NCBI GenBank assembly: GCA_937998875.1
Contig: CALLBO010000055.1
Location: 1-42,009, forward strand
Direction of reading: 5' to 3'
Length of the DNA stretch: 42,009 bases
Origin: an uncultured Granulosicoccaceae bacterium
GTDB taxonomy: Bacteria; Pseudomonadota; Gammaproteobacteria; Granulosicoccales; Granulosicoccaceae
The notes beneath the pieces were generated by a model, which worked only from the letters and a program-made list of their open reading frames with translations, was not told where the DNA came from and made no database searches. Position 1 is the stretch's first letter. Each line of letters begins with the position of its first letter. A program made the position numbers and the translations under genes. This document shows, piece after piece, positions 33,221 through 41,780 of the stretch.

Positions 33221-33662
33221 TAGAAATATCTGTCCATAAAAAGTAATTCCAGATACTACTGTTACGATAATAAGACGACATGAGGACGCTGTAATTGGGT
33301 TCCAGCCCCAGGAAAAGTCACCTCGATTTTCACAGCTGGCATTCTGCACAACGCAAGACTGACCGTTTTACCATCCGAATCCATCGCCATCAGAGTCGCT
33401 GTTCTCACAGGCAACCCGGAAGCGCCTGAGCAATGCCCTGACTAGTAGAGACGACAGCTACAATAGAAAATATTAGTAGTTGAGTTTTGCAAGTGTGCGC
33501 TTTCTTAAGTTCAAGATAAATACACCGTTACGGATTTAGAACGGTGAGATGACCAATGGCGAACAGAAACGATGAGCTTAATCGTTACGGCCATTGCCTA
33601 TAAAGTAGGCACAGGTTTGTGCAAAGTAGATCGCTACGAACTAAAGGTGATACAGCCAGGCA
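33221..33662. other. Gene-free stretch of about 440 bp
   Basis: Apart from the pseudogene fragment on the minus strand, no intact gene, RNA or terminator was recognised. The presence of a decayed gene suggests a deletion or erosion site between the HTH gene and the oxidoreductase gene. Confidence 0.5.
33272..33457 (-). pseudogene. Decayed remnant of a secreted protein's DSDGDGxGW Cys repeat
   Basis: Reading the minus strand gives ACENSDSDGDGFGW, an in-frame TAA (33370-33368), then NGQSCVVQNASCENRGD and FSWGWNPITASSCRL. This matches the repeat C-x-D-x-DGDG-x-GWEN-x-x-SC ... GWGWNP-x-T-x-x-SCRL often found at the ends of secreted carbohydrate-active or hydrolytic enzymes in marine gammaproteobacteria. 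The stop sits exactly where Glu of GWENGQSC is expected, so one G-to-T change (GAA to TAA) explains it. No upstream body of the gene remains; another stop lies at 33460-33458. I judge this a gene remnant. Confidence 0.6.
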
Positions 33663-34784
33663 CTAACGCTTAAGATCCACCCATTGCCTTGAATCCTGCG
33701 ATTGCCACATCGCATCAATAACGCGAGTTACTTCCATCCCGTGACGGAAAGTCGGCCATGCAGACTTACCGGCATGGATCGCGTTTAAAAAATCTTTCGC
33801 CTCAATAATTAACTGATCCTGATAGCCGGTACCATGGCCGGGGCCCAGACAAAACTCCACGTAATCAGGATGAGCCGGCCCGGTTAATATTTTACGAAAA
33901 CCACGTTCGGCTTCAGGGCCTTCTGCGCGATACAGCCACAGAGCATTTTGATCTTCCTGATCAAAACGAATTGCTCCACGGGTACCTGATACTTCATAGG
34001 CGTAACCCATTTTACGCCCGGTAGAAATACGGCTGAAATACAAATGCCCCATTACACCTGATTCAAATCGACACATACAGTGTGCATGATCATCGTTGGT
34101 GACCTCCTCCGCCGCAGAAGGATCATTCTCGGAGGGTCTGGTGCGATGTACGGTTTCAATATCTGCGTTAACGGTTGCTATTGGGCCAAGCAACGCCATT
34201 GCACAATTAATCATGTGAGAGGAAAGGTCACCCATTGTACCGGTTGCCCGACCACGCGTTCGCCAGTTGGCAGGCGCATCAATATCGGCTAAAAAATCTT
34301 CGGTGTGCTCACCGCGGAACCAGGTTACTTCACCAATCTCACCATCAGCGATCAGCTTTCTAGCATACTGTGTGGCCGGTGTACGCACATAGTTAAAACC
34401 CACCATGTTCACTACACCGGAAGCTTCTGCCGCCTCAGTCATTGCTATCGCTTCATCAAGTGACGCACCCATTGGCTTTTCACACATCACAGGCTTGCCT
34501 TTTGCAAACGCTGCGAGCGCAATTTCTTTATGAGTGGATTGAGGTGATGCAATAACGATCGCTGCCACCGCAGGGTCATTAACCAGTGTTCTCCAGTCTG
34601 CGGTAGAACGATTAAAGCCAAATGCTTTGGCCTTTGCAGCCGCACCCTCCTCTGTAGTAGCACACAGCATTTCACAAACCGGCTTGAGTGGTGTATCGAA
34701 CACCGCCCCCACTGCGTTCAGAGCCACACTATGTGCCTTGCCCATATAGCCTGCACCTACCACACCGATACCAATTGAACTCAT
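33663..34784 (-). CDS. Gfo/Idh/MocA family NAD(P)-dependent oxidoreductase
   Basis: A 373-residue protein. The N-terminal Rossmann domain begins GIGVVGAGYMGKAHSVAL, with IASPQSTHKEIALAAFAKGKPVMCEKPMG containing the family's EKP lysine. The C-terminal domain has TMGDLSSHMINCAMALLGPI with the His/Asp positions used in catalysis by inositol- and sugar-dehydrogenase-like members. The usual reaction is oxidation of a sugar or cyclitol hydroxyl. It stands alone, so the substrate is unclear; the closest regulator, the LacI gene, is two units away and not obviously connected. Confidence 0.9.
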   Translation of the reverse strand: MSSIGIGVVGAGYMGKAHSVALNAVGAVFDTPLKPVCEMLCATTEEGAAAKAKAFGFNRSTADWRTLVNDPAVAAIVIASPQSTHKEIALAAFAKGKPVMCEKPMGASLDEAIAMTEAAEASGVVNMVGFNYVRTPATQYARKLIADGEIGEVTWFRGEHTEDFLADIDAPANWRTRGRATGTMGDLSSHMINCAMALLGPIATVNADIETVHRTRPSENDPSAAEEVTNDDHAHCMCRFESGVMGHLYFSRISTGRKMGYAYEVSGTRGAIRFDQEDQNALWLYRAEGPEAERGFRKILTGPAHPDYVEFCLGPGHGTGYQDQLIIEAKDFLNAIHAGKSAWPTFRHGMEVTRVIDAMWQSQDSRQWVDLKR

Positions 34785-35163
34785 TTCTGATTGCTCGATT
34801 AACGAATACCCGCAATGATAACCCAGCGTCGATCAAGTGCGAACCACGATATAGCTCTACGCTCCTAAAAAACTACAACGGATTTTTTTAACTGGTTCTA
34901 TCAGAGAAACCGGCCACTAACCGCGCATATAATCAGTTCGCCAAAGTAGAGCGAGCTGTCACAGCTGGCTCTATCGAGGTCGGCACGCCATCACCGGGGG
35001 AAGATGTTTCGATAGTGTGTTCTAATCAGTTAAGCTACCTTGTTTTTCGCTCGCGAAGAGCATCGAACAATTTTACCCAATATTAAGAGCCGGGCACGCC
35101 CTGGCATTGCACACTCGCTGATACAAGCAGAATTGCAGGCACACATCACACATCTTAAAGTAC
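34785..35163. other. Gene-free divergent region of about 380 bp
   Basis: This is the upstream region for the divergent oxidoreductase and hydrolase genes. It holds a long hairpin: arms 34947-34958 and 34962-34973 (TAGAGCGAGCTG/CAGCTGGCTCTA, one mismatch, 3-nt loop) without a T-tract. No coding sequence was seen. Confidence 0.5.
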
Positions 35164-36147
35164 ATGAAGTTCATTAAAACAAGCAGACACGGCAGTGCCG
35201 GGTTTATTACTCTGGACCGGCCGGCAGCACTTAACTCACTAACCCATGACATGGTGGTTGAGATTCACGCGGCATTAGTCGCCCACGAGGCTGATAACAA
35301 TGTAGAAGTCATTGTTGTGAACTCCAGTAGTGACCGCGCCTTCTGCGCCGGTGGCGACATGAAAACTATTCGCACTCTGGCACTTGACGAAAAGTGGCAC
35401 GAGATTAATCAGTTCTTCGAAAAAGAGTACGCCCTCAATCTACACATAGCGCAATGCAGCAAACCCTACATCTCAGTCATTAATGGCGTATCGATGGGCG
35501 GTGGGCTCGGCCTCAGTGTTCACGGCGACGCTGTCATCGTATGTGAAAACTCGATAATGGCTATGCCGGAAACCGCAATAGGATTCTTCCCCGACGTAGG
35601 AAGCACCTACTTTCTAAATCAACTACCAGACAACGCAGGCAAATGGCTTTCTATCAGTGGCACAACGCTTAAAGGCGATCAATCCGTATCCGTGGGTCTC
35701 GCTACCCATTACGTTGAATCAATACACTGGACGCGCTTGATTGAAGCGTTCGCAGAAAAAGGTGCTGCAGCAATCAATTCAGTGTTGCCAGCCTTATCAT
35801 CTTCAGTTAACGATTCTGAGTACAAGCGACTCTGCAAACACCGTGTTGATTGGTTCGGCGCACCAACAAACGATGAACTCTTTGGTAACCTGCAGTCAGC
35901 CAGCCAAAACAGTGTTGAAGCGATGATCAGTAAAGATGCAGCGGCACTTCTAAAACAGGTAAAAAGGTTGTCTCCTTATGCGATGAACTTAACTCGACAG
36001 CTACTAATTGAAGCCAAAGGCCTAAATCTCAGCAACTGTCTGCAATTGGAATTGAAAACCACTAAACACGCAGTCAGACATCCGGATTTTATTGAAGGTG
36101 TAAGAGCTGTGCTTATAGATAAGGAACCGGCAGCCTGGAACAGTTAG
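35164..36147 (+). CDS. 3-hydroxyisobutyryl-CoA hydrolase-like crotonase family protein
   Basis: A 327-residue crotonase-fold enzyme. DRAFCAGGDMKTI (oxyanion hole), NGVSMGGGLGLSVHG and MPETAIGFFPDVGSTYFL (Glu136 and Asp144) are the signature of HIBYL-CoA hydrolase rather than enoyl-CoA hydratase. It would hydrolyse 3-hydroxyisobutyryl-CoA in valine degradation. It is slightly shorter than the usual 345-380 residues; the C-terminal helical part ending GVRAVLIDKEPAAWN is present, with the common W..P motif altered. The genes of the rest of valine catabolism are not adjacent. Confidence 0.85.
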   Translation: MKFIKTSRHGSAGFITLDRPAALNSLTHDMVVEIHAALVAHEADNNVEVIVVNSSSDRAFCAGGDMKTIRTLALDEKWHEINQFFEKEYALNLHIAQCSKPYISVINGVSMGGGLGLSVHGDAVIVCENSIMAMPETAIGFFPDVGSTYFLNQLPDNAGKWLSISGTTLKGDQSVSVGLATHYVESIHWTRLIEAFAEKGAAAINSVLPALSSSVNDSEYKRLCKHRVDWFGAPTNDELFGNLQSASQNSVEAMISKDAAALLKQVKRLSPYAMNLTRQLLIEAKGLNLSNCLQLELKTTKHAVRHPDFIEGVRAVLIDKEPAAWNS

Positions 36148-36173
36148 CGGTAGATTCCGGATAAATACTCCAG

Positions 36174-36941
36174 CTAGCTAAACGCCAAAGAAGCCTGCTC
36201 CTTCAACCATCCAATCATCATTTTGTAAGGTGTCGGACCATAGCTCACCCTGGACGCACCGAGTTCTGCAAATTCTTGTTGGCTGGGTGTATGCGGCAAC
36301 ACAATCATATTAACCGGCAACGCTACAGACTCACATAACCGCGCGATCTGGCTTTTATCCACCATACCCGGTGCGAAGAACCCGTCTGCGCCAGCTTGCT
36401 CATAAGCCTTAGCGCGTTCAATCGCTTCATCCACCATCGCATCAGTATGCATGTCGGGTTTTGTTTTCAGAAATATATCGGTGCGCGCATTGAGAAAACC
36501 GCAAATGTTATCTTGATCTGCTGCTTCACGCGCAGCCTTGATACGCGCCTGCTGCTGGTTTGATGGGTAGAGACCCTCACCACCCACTATCTGATCTTCA
36601 AAGTTAAAACCAATGACGCCGGTACTCATTGCAGCAGAAATCGACTCTGCAACCACCGCAGGATCGCTGCCGTAGCCACCTTCCAAATCCATAGTCAGCG
36701 GTATATCAATAACGTTGAGTATCCGCTTTACAATCACCAGTGCATCATCAAGCGCAAACTGTTCACCATCTGGAAAACCATTCGCCATAGCGACTGGCGC
36801 ACTACCCGTCGCGATGGCTTTTGCCCCGGATTCAGCAACCGCTTTAGCGCTTCCAGCATCCCAAATGTTGTAAAGGATGACGGGATCCCCGGCCTTATGT
36901 AACGACTTGAATAATGCCGCTTGCTCTGCTTGTGTGGTCAT
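36174..36941 (-). CDS. Isocitrate lyase/PEP mutase family protein
   Basis: A 255-residue TIM-barrel protein of the short PEP-mutase-like branch. VILYNIWDAGSAKAVAESGAKAIATGS, PLTMDLEGGYGSDP (Mg-binding Asp/Glu), GVIGFNFEDQ and FLNARTDIFL are visible. The KKCGH active-site Cys of true isocitrate or methylisocitrate lyase is absent, so C-C or P-C bond reactions on an oxaloacetate- or phosphonopyruvate-like substrate are possible but undefined. It is convergent with the hydrolase gene, 26 bp apart. Confidence 0.9.
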   Translation of the reverse strand: MTTQAEQAALFKSLHKAGDPVILYNIWDAGSAKAVAESGAKAIATGSAPVAMANGFPDGEQFALDDALVIVKRILNVIDIPLTMDLEGGYGSDPAVVAESISAAMSTGVIGFNFEDQIVGGEGLYPSNQQQARIKAAREAADQDNICGFLNARTDIFLKTKPDMHTDAMVDEAIERAKAYEQAGADGFFAPGMVDKSQIARLCESVALPVNMIVLPHTPSQQEFAELGASRVSYGPTPYKMMIGWLKEQASLAFS

Positions 36942-37160
36942 TTAGATGCCCTGTCAGTGGTGAGCCCAGGATGAAGAATTGCATAATAAACCATATCATG
37001 CCTCATTTGTCTCGGGAGTGGTTTAAGTCACTGGATTTATTAATTTAAACTGGTGGACCGGCATCCCATGCTATATTGGATCATAATATGGCGATCAAAT
37101 GATAAGCGCGTCACCTCAGATTGTTGTTTAGCTCATGTATTCATGTATAAGGAGATATAG

Positions 37161-38384
37161 ATGACCGACTATAACACTGGCACATGGTATTGTGATCGAG
37201 CTGATCTAACCCGAAGAGCGTTTGTACCAGAGTCCTTTAAATTACCTCTTTATGAACGCTGGCGCGTATCACTCAACGAAAAAATTTTAAGCTCCTGTGT
37301 TGGATCAGAGCTAGTGCCACATTTATTCGTTGGGTCTGGAAAAATTATCTATTGCATAGATGCCGAAAACGGTAGTGTAGTTTGGAGCTCAGAATTGGAC
37401 GCCAGAATTAGCTCAGTTCCGAGTTTGCACGTGGCAGGCGATGGCAAACCTGGTGATGATGATTTTTCCTATGTACTTTTTGTAACAACAGAAAGTGGAT
37501 CTCTATATAATTTTAACTCATTTACCGGTGATGAAATTTGGGTTAACAATTCATCAACTGGTTCATACCCAATTGTTTCATCGCCTACAGCTGCAGGTAA
37601 TTATATTGGAATAGTGTACCAAGCACACCCCGATATAAGCTTTATTCGTGTAGTGAGTAGCGATGGCCAAACATTACGAGAGATACCTCGTTTCCCGCTA
37701 ACAAACAACACTCCGTTTTACTATTTTAGTCGATTTATTACTGGTATAGAACGGCTTGGATCAGCTAGCTCAGATGATGTGCTGCACAGTTACCATGTCG
37801 GAGAAATCGAAAATCAATTCGCGAATTTGGTGGATTGGAAGCTGCAAGACAATGATTCGAAGCAAGGAAGCAAAACAAGCGGCGTTCATATTCATAAGCT
37901 AAATGGAACCGGCGCTCTTGATTTGGTATACAGCCCAAGAGAAGGAGTAATTCACGCAATTAATCCCTTGGATGGAATTTTTCTATGGGAACTGCAGATT
38001 CCTAACGACGAGCCCGTTATCGGTTTTGCTTATAGATTCAGCACAGCAGAAGCCAACATTTTTGAAAAAACTCTAATAGTAGGCCAAGCAAACGAAATAA
38101 GCGCTTATGATCTCGATGGAAGTCCGACATTCAAGTGGAGTTATCAGCATGAAAGAAACCACCCAATAGGCGAAAACAATCGTATTCCTCAACCGGCGGT
38201 AACTGATAAGTACGTTATTTTCATTACCGGAAACTCGGCACTTAAGATACTAGATATAGAAACCGGCGTAGAAATATGGGAACTCCCTTTACCCGCAGAA
38301 ACGTTTGCATCTCCTATGATCACAACCGATTCTATTTACGTCGGTTGTAGTAACGGAGAGCTTGTTGCCTACAGTAACTCTTAA
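37161..38384 (+). CDS. PQQ-like beta-propeller repeat protein without signal peptide
   Basis: A 407-residue protein built of propeller blades. Blade signatures include KIIYCIDAENGSVVWSSEL, GSLYNFNSFTGDEIWVNN, GVIHAINPLDGIFLWELQI, NEISAYDLDGSPTFKWSY and ALKILDIETGVEIWELPL, each with the A/G-x-x-x-x-G-x-x-x-W pattern of PQQ-like (BamB-type) repeats. It has no N-terminal signal or lipobox, unlike BamB, so a cytosolic position is suggested. AAGGAGATA upstream is an excellent ribosome site. Its function is unknown. Codon and base use look more A/T-rich than in the genes to the left. Confidence 0.8.
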   Translation: MTDYNTGTWYCDRADLTRRAFVPESFKLPLYERWRVSLNEKILSSCVGSELVPHLFVGSGKIIYCIDAENGSVVWSSELDARISSVPSLHVAGDGKPGDDDFSYVLFVTTESGSLYNFNSFTGDEIWVNNSSTGSYPIVSSPTAAGNYIGIVYQAHPDISFIRVVSSDGQTLREIPRFPLTNNTPFYYFSRFITGIERLGSASSDDVLHSYHVGEIENQFANLVDWKLQDNDSKQGSKTSGVHIHKLNGTGALDLVYSPREGVIHAINPLDGIFLWELQIPNDEPVIGFAYRFSTAEANIFEKTLIVGQANEISAYDLDGSPTFKWSYQHERNHPIGENNRIPQPAVTDKYVIFITGNSALKILDIETGVEIWELPLPAETFASPMITTDSIYVGCSNGELVAYSNS

Positions 38385-38406
38385 CTTTGTTATTTAGGAT
38401 TTTTTT

Positions 38407-38622
38407 GTGGATGCTTCGAGTATTTGCGCAACGGCAATGCTCCGCAATCGCAGTCTTATTGATCAAGTGGGTATTTCGACAGACAACGGCCAGCGTTTGT
38501 TAGATGAGCACCCGAACACAGTCGCAGCAAATGACATGACCTCACAATCGCCAAATGCAATGACAAACGGGCTTTGTAAGCAGATAATCGAAAAGCAGGA
38601 CGAGTTAAGAGATGAGCATTGA
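38407..38622 (+). CDS. Possible small protein of 71 residues
   Basis: GTG start 22 bp after the propeller gene, with AGGA 7 nt before it. The product (MDASSICATAMLRNRSLIDQVG...) is hydrophilic, has no known motif and ends KQIIEKQDELRDEH. It could be cotranslated with the propeller gene, but neither composition nor homology known to me supports it strongly. Confidence 0.3.
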   Translation: MDASSICATAMLRNRSLIDQVGISTDNGQRLLDEHPNTVAANDMTSQSPNAMTNGLCKQIIEKQDELRDEH

Positions 38623-38745
38623 CACTATTGCCGCCGATCTTTGATACGGTGTTCGAATCGAGGCGCGGCTAAACCTGTTTCGCCGACACGGCCATAATCT
38701 ATCGAAACCAGACGTCATTGGTCGGATGACGAGCGCAGTCATAGG

Positions 38746-40395
38746 ATGTACTATGTTACACCTGCGTTTAGGGCTTTTTCTGGATACCCAGCCTTGTCAT
38801 TTCCAACACACCTAATAAGAATATTCATATTACTCTGCATCCCATGCGTGTCCTTTGCTGCTGATAGGCATTTTGTAAAACAACAAGTCGGAAACTCGAC
38901 TATCGCAATCTTTGTCCATGGGTTTACCGGAGATAAAACGAAAACATGGGGGCGATTGCCAGAATTATTGGAAACCGACTTGGATCTGGACTATACCGAT
39001 TTTCTTTTCTGGGGGTACCCGAGTAAGTTATTTGGTCGTACAGAGTCGCTAGGAACTATCGGTCAGCATTTGAAAACGGAAGTCGATTATCTGGAGGATA
39101 GATATTCGTCTGTTGTTCTGATTGGTCACAGTATGGGTGGTCTTGTAATCCGTTCGTTCATTGTACAAGCACTCATTGACGGTAAGGGTGAAGATTTGTC
39201 CAAAATTCGCGATGTCCTACTCTTCGGCGTTCCGAATGCTGGAATAAATAAGGCTGATCTCATTCCCGCTTTTGTAAATGACCAAATTGCGGATGTGGGT
39301 ATGGCGAGTGATTTGATAGTTAACCTCCGCAAGTATTGGATACAAAGAGTGACGAACGCTCAAGAACCGGATGAGTACAATAGGCCTATTCGAACCTTGG
39401 CGATTGCCGGTCTGGAAGACAATTTCGTTCCAAAAGAAAGTGTGGTGGATTTCTTTAAAGAAACAGCTATGACTGGGGGCGACCATAAATCGATGGTGAA
39501 GCCAAAAGATCGGTCACATCTTACCTACAAAATAATAAAGAAACGTTTATTGGACGTTCTTATGGAGTCGGGGGAGAATCGATTTGCACCAACTGAAATA
39601 CAGAATATCAAGGAAAGACTAAAACTTGACTCTTCGGTCAATCTGAAATCAATACATGATTTGCTAAATACTAAAGTGCGAACAGAGGGCAAAGAATATT
39701 TCTCCCGATTTTTTCAAAACCGTTGGGTGATAGGGGATGGAATAGTAGCTGTTGTAAACCGAGAGTTAAGAAAGTCTAAAAGTGACGACACATGGGTGCT
39801 TTCGGTGCAAGAAATTGACAAGTATGGGGTTGTAGATAGCAATTCGATTTCATTGCAATTAGAGTCCCCAGATCAAGCACATTTTCTTCGGCAAGGCGAT
39901 GTAATACGGTTCACCGGAAGACTTGACAGGTATTTCCTCGGACTTACAGTTGCAAACGTCGTCTTTGTAAGGGACGGAGTGCCGGAATTTTCAGCCTTAA
40001 GTGAGCACGATGTAACCAATGATCAACAGTTCCTGAGCGAAGGTACTTTCCCGTCAGATATCATGAACACAATAGGCGAAGAAAGCTACGGAGCACGACG
40101 AGAGAAAATTGCTGAGATGCACTATGAAGGCAAATGGGTTCCACCTTCCGGGTGGATAGGAACGGTAAGATCGTTACCAGAATTAATCGGAAACCACATC
40201 ACTTGGAATTTCGTTGTTGAGATAGATGAACCGGGAAACGCAAACATCTTCCTGCCAATTCTCAATCTCAGTACTACCAAAAATGTATCTGGCCTTTCAG
40301 AAGGAACCAAGATTCTATTCAGTGGACGAATTAAAGACGTTGACCCCTACTATTTTGCCCTTGAAGCTGTGGACTATAAGAAACTAGCGAAGTAA
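38746..40395 (+). CDS. Secreted alpha/beta hydrolase (lipase/PGAP1-like) with extended C-terminus
   Basis: A 549-residue protein. A hydrophobic stretch (about 22-38, HLIRIFILLCIPCVSFAA) acts as a late signal peptide or anchor. The alpha/beta-hydrolase domain spans about 45-270: oxyanion VHGF (57-60), nucleophile elbow GHSMGG with Ser129, and probable acid and base in LEDNFVP and KDRSHL. It resembles esterases and DUF676/PGAP1-like hydrolases. Residues 280-549 form an additional region with two similar beta-rich segments, GDVIRFTGRLDRYFLGLTVANV and GTKILFSGRIKDVDPYYFALEAV, suggesting a duplicated OB-like domain. The substrate is unknown. It is part of the A/T-rich, possibly accessory block. 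Confidence 0.8.
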   Translation: MYYVTPAFRAFSGYPALSFPTHLIRIFILLCIPCVSFAADRHFVKQQVGNSTIAIFVHGFTGDKTKTWGRLPELLETDLDLDYTDFLFWGYPSKLFGRTESLGTIGQHLKTEVDYLEDRYSSVVLIGHSMGGLVIRSFIVQALIDGKGEDLSKIRDVLLFGVPNAGINKADLIPAFVNDQIADVGMASDLIVNLRKYWIQRVTNAQEPDEYNRPIRTLAIAGLEDNFVPKESVVDFFKETAMTGGDHKSMVKPKDRSHLTYKIIKKRLLDVLMESGENRFAPTEIQNIKERLKLDSSVNLKSIHDLLNTKVRTEGKEYFSRFFQNRWVIGDGIVAVVNRELRKSKSDDTWVLSVQEIDKYGVVDSNSISLQLESPDQAHFLRQGDVIRFTGRLDRYFLGLTVANVVFVRDGVPEFSALSEHDVTNDQQFLSEGTFPSDIMNTIGEESYGARREKIAEMHYEGKWVPPSGWIGTVRSLPELIGNHITWNFVVEIDEPGNANIFLPILNLSTTKNVSGLSEGTKILFSGRIKDVDPYYFALEAVDYKKLAK

Positions 40396-40738
40396 GTCGA
40401 TTTCGTAGACACACAGGGGTCGTTTTTTTTGGTGAAGGCCGAACGGACGAAACTGGTGCATCCCTCAAGCGGCATAGTTACCCAATACAAATCGCACGTG
40501 CAACCGATCAAAGACAGAGTAAAAAAATATAACGACAATCGGTCGTAACTTCGATGCAAAAACCATCGACGATCTTATTCGTGCTATGAATGAACGCGAT
40601 GGCGAGCTCATTAATACAACCGGATAGATACTATTTTCCAAATGCTGGTTTGAACGCTTAGGCACAAAAAGAGAAATAGCGCCCGCGGTTGAACATGTAT
40701 CGGAAGCGGTGTAAATTATTGAATTTAAAGGGCTAATT
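40396..40738. other. Gene-free stretch with possible coding debris
   Basis: Two short plus-strand frames, at 40432-40548 (GTG start, 38 codons) and about 40520-40627 (containing KTIDDLIRAMNERDGELI), lie in different frames. The second frame resumes after its stop as a 30-codon run ending at about 40713. They could be parts of one decayed gene joined by a frameshift, but no family was recognised. Confidence 0.3.
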
Positions 40739-40814
40739 TGGTGGGCCGTGAAGGATTCGAACCTTCGACCAATTGATTAAAAGTCAACTGCTCTACCGAC
40801 TGAGCTAACGGCCC
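40739..40814 (-). tRNA. tRNA-Lys (anticodon TTT)
   Basis: The minus strand reads GGGCCGTTAGCTCAGTCGGT with a complete cloverleaf. The acceptor stem is GGGCCGT/ACGGCCC, the D-arm contains AGCTCAGTCGGTAGAGC, and the anticodon loop is CTTTTAA (anticodon TTT). The T-arm is GAAGGTTCGAATCCTTC, the discriminator is A, and CCA is encoded. Its 76-nt length is normal. No duplicate of its 3' end was found in this window. Confidence 0.97.
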
Positions 40815-41050
40815 TTGGGCGATCGAAAAAATTTACCGCAAATGCGGGTAGTCACAAGCCCCCTATTATAGCCCGATCAGATATGGTTTGACCAGCTGTT
40901 CAAAGAAAAAACTATGCAACAAATTCGCATGATCGGTAACTGCTTAAGGTAATCGATTCTAGAGGAACCTGTAAAGTTGTGGCATGAATCACACAATTAA
41001 AAGCCATTCGAAAATACAGTCGTACGAACATCTGCTGCGTTTTGTTTTTT

Positions 41051-41764
41051 ATGACTTATTTTGGCCAAATGAGAAGAAGTTATAGGCGGTACCGTCTTTA
41101 CAACAAATATTCGAAACCAGTACACTTGGTTTTGTTGGATTTCGCTCTATTTGTAGGAAAGATATTCTGCGGTATTGTCGTATTATCAATTATTTATACG
41201 ATACTTGCTGCCGTAGTGGCGCCGTTGGCTGAAAATTCGAATGTTGCTGGGTCAAAGGCGGCTCGTGCGGTGGGAACCGCTGCCACTACAGATCCAGATA
41301 TGGAGGTTCGAAAACCAGAGTTCAGTGAAAAGATCAACGCCGCTGAGTTAGACATGCTGGAGGTGGATCTACATATACTAAGTGCCAGTGCCAGTGCCAG
41401 TGCCAGTGCCAGTGCCAGTGCCAATGCAAATACCAAAGTGCCCGAGCGGAGATATTTCGATGAACACTGGATTTATCAACAGGACTCAAACTCGTTCACT
41501 GTGCAGTTTGGATCTTCGGCTGGAAAGGAGCTGTTACGTGAGTTTGCTTCTGAATTTCCTTCGGGAGCAGAACTGGTGATTTACCAATTCAAAAACGCAA
41601 CTGGCGACGAAAATGAATATGGTATCGCTGGCGGCTTATACAACACAGTTGCTGAGGCGCGAGATTCTATTGCCAAGTTTACAGAGGCGCAGCGTCGCTA
41701 TGGCCCATGGATTCGCTCAATTGGCGAGCTAAAACGATTAGTTGTGAACCCCATAGGGGAATAA
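41051..41764 (+). CDS. Single-pass membrane protein with SPOR-like domain
   Basis: A 237-residue protein from ATG 41051 (the frame opens at TTG 41042; neither has a clear ribosome site). The N-terminus is cytoplasmic and very basic (RRSYRRYRLYNKYSK). One or two hydrophobic segments follow at about 28-60, then a linker with a Ser-Ala repeat (about 110-123). A C-terminal SPOR-like domain (about 145-237) has FTVQFGSSAGKELLREFASEF and YGIAGGLYNTVAEARDSIAKF followed by GPWIRSIGELK. SPOR domains bind denuded septal peptidoglycan, so a role at the division site is plausible; the layout resembles DamX/DedD-type proteins but is not orthologous in length. Confidence 0.75.
   Translation: MTYFGQMRRSYRRYRLYNKYSKPVHLVLLDFALFVGKIFCGIVVLSIIYTILAAVVAPLAENSNVAGSKAARAVGTAATTDPDMEVRKPEFSEKINAAELDMLEVDLHILSASASASASASASANANTKVPERRYFDEHWIYQQDSNSFTVQFGSSAGKELLREFASEFPSGAELVIYQFKNATGDENEYGIAGGLYNTVAEARDSIAKFTEAQRRYGPWIRSIGELKRLVVNPIGE
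41381..41422. repeat. Hexanucleotide microsatellite, 7 copies of AGTGCC
   Basis: Seven exact tandem AGTGCC units encode (Ser-Ala)7 in the linker of the SPOR-like protein; a partial AATGCA unit follows. Slippage would vary linker length by two residues per unit without breaking the frame. Confidence 0.92.
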
Positions 41765-41780
41765 ACCTGGGCTCTCTTTG

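Noticed and set aside
40432..40713. Small genes or a transposase fragment between the hydrolase gene and the tRNA
   Set aside because: The short frames match no family I know, and joining them needs a frameshift and a read-through stop; kept only as possible coding debris.
40739..40814. tRNA-Lys as the attachment site of a genomic island covering 37-40.7 kb
   Set aside because: No second copy of the tRNA 3' end and no integrase gene were seen in the window, so an island boundary cannot be supported.
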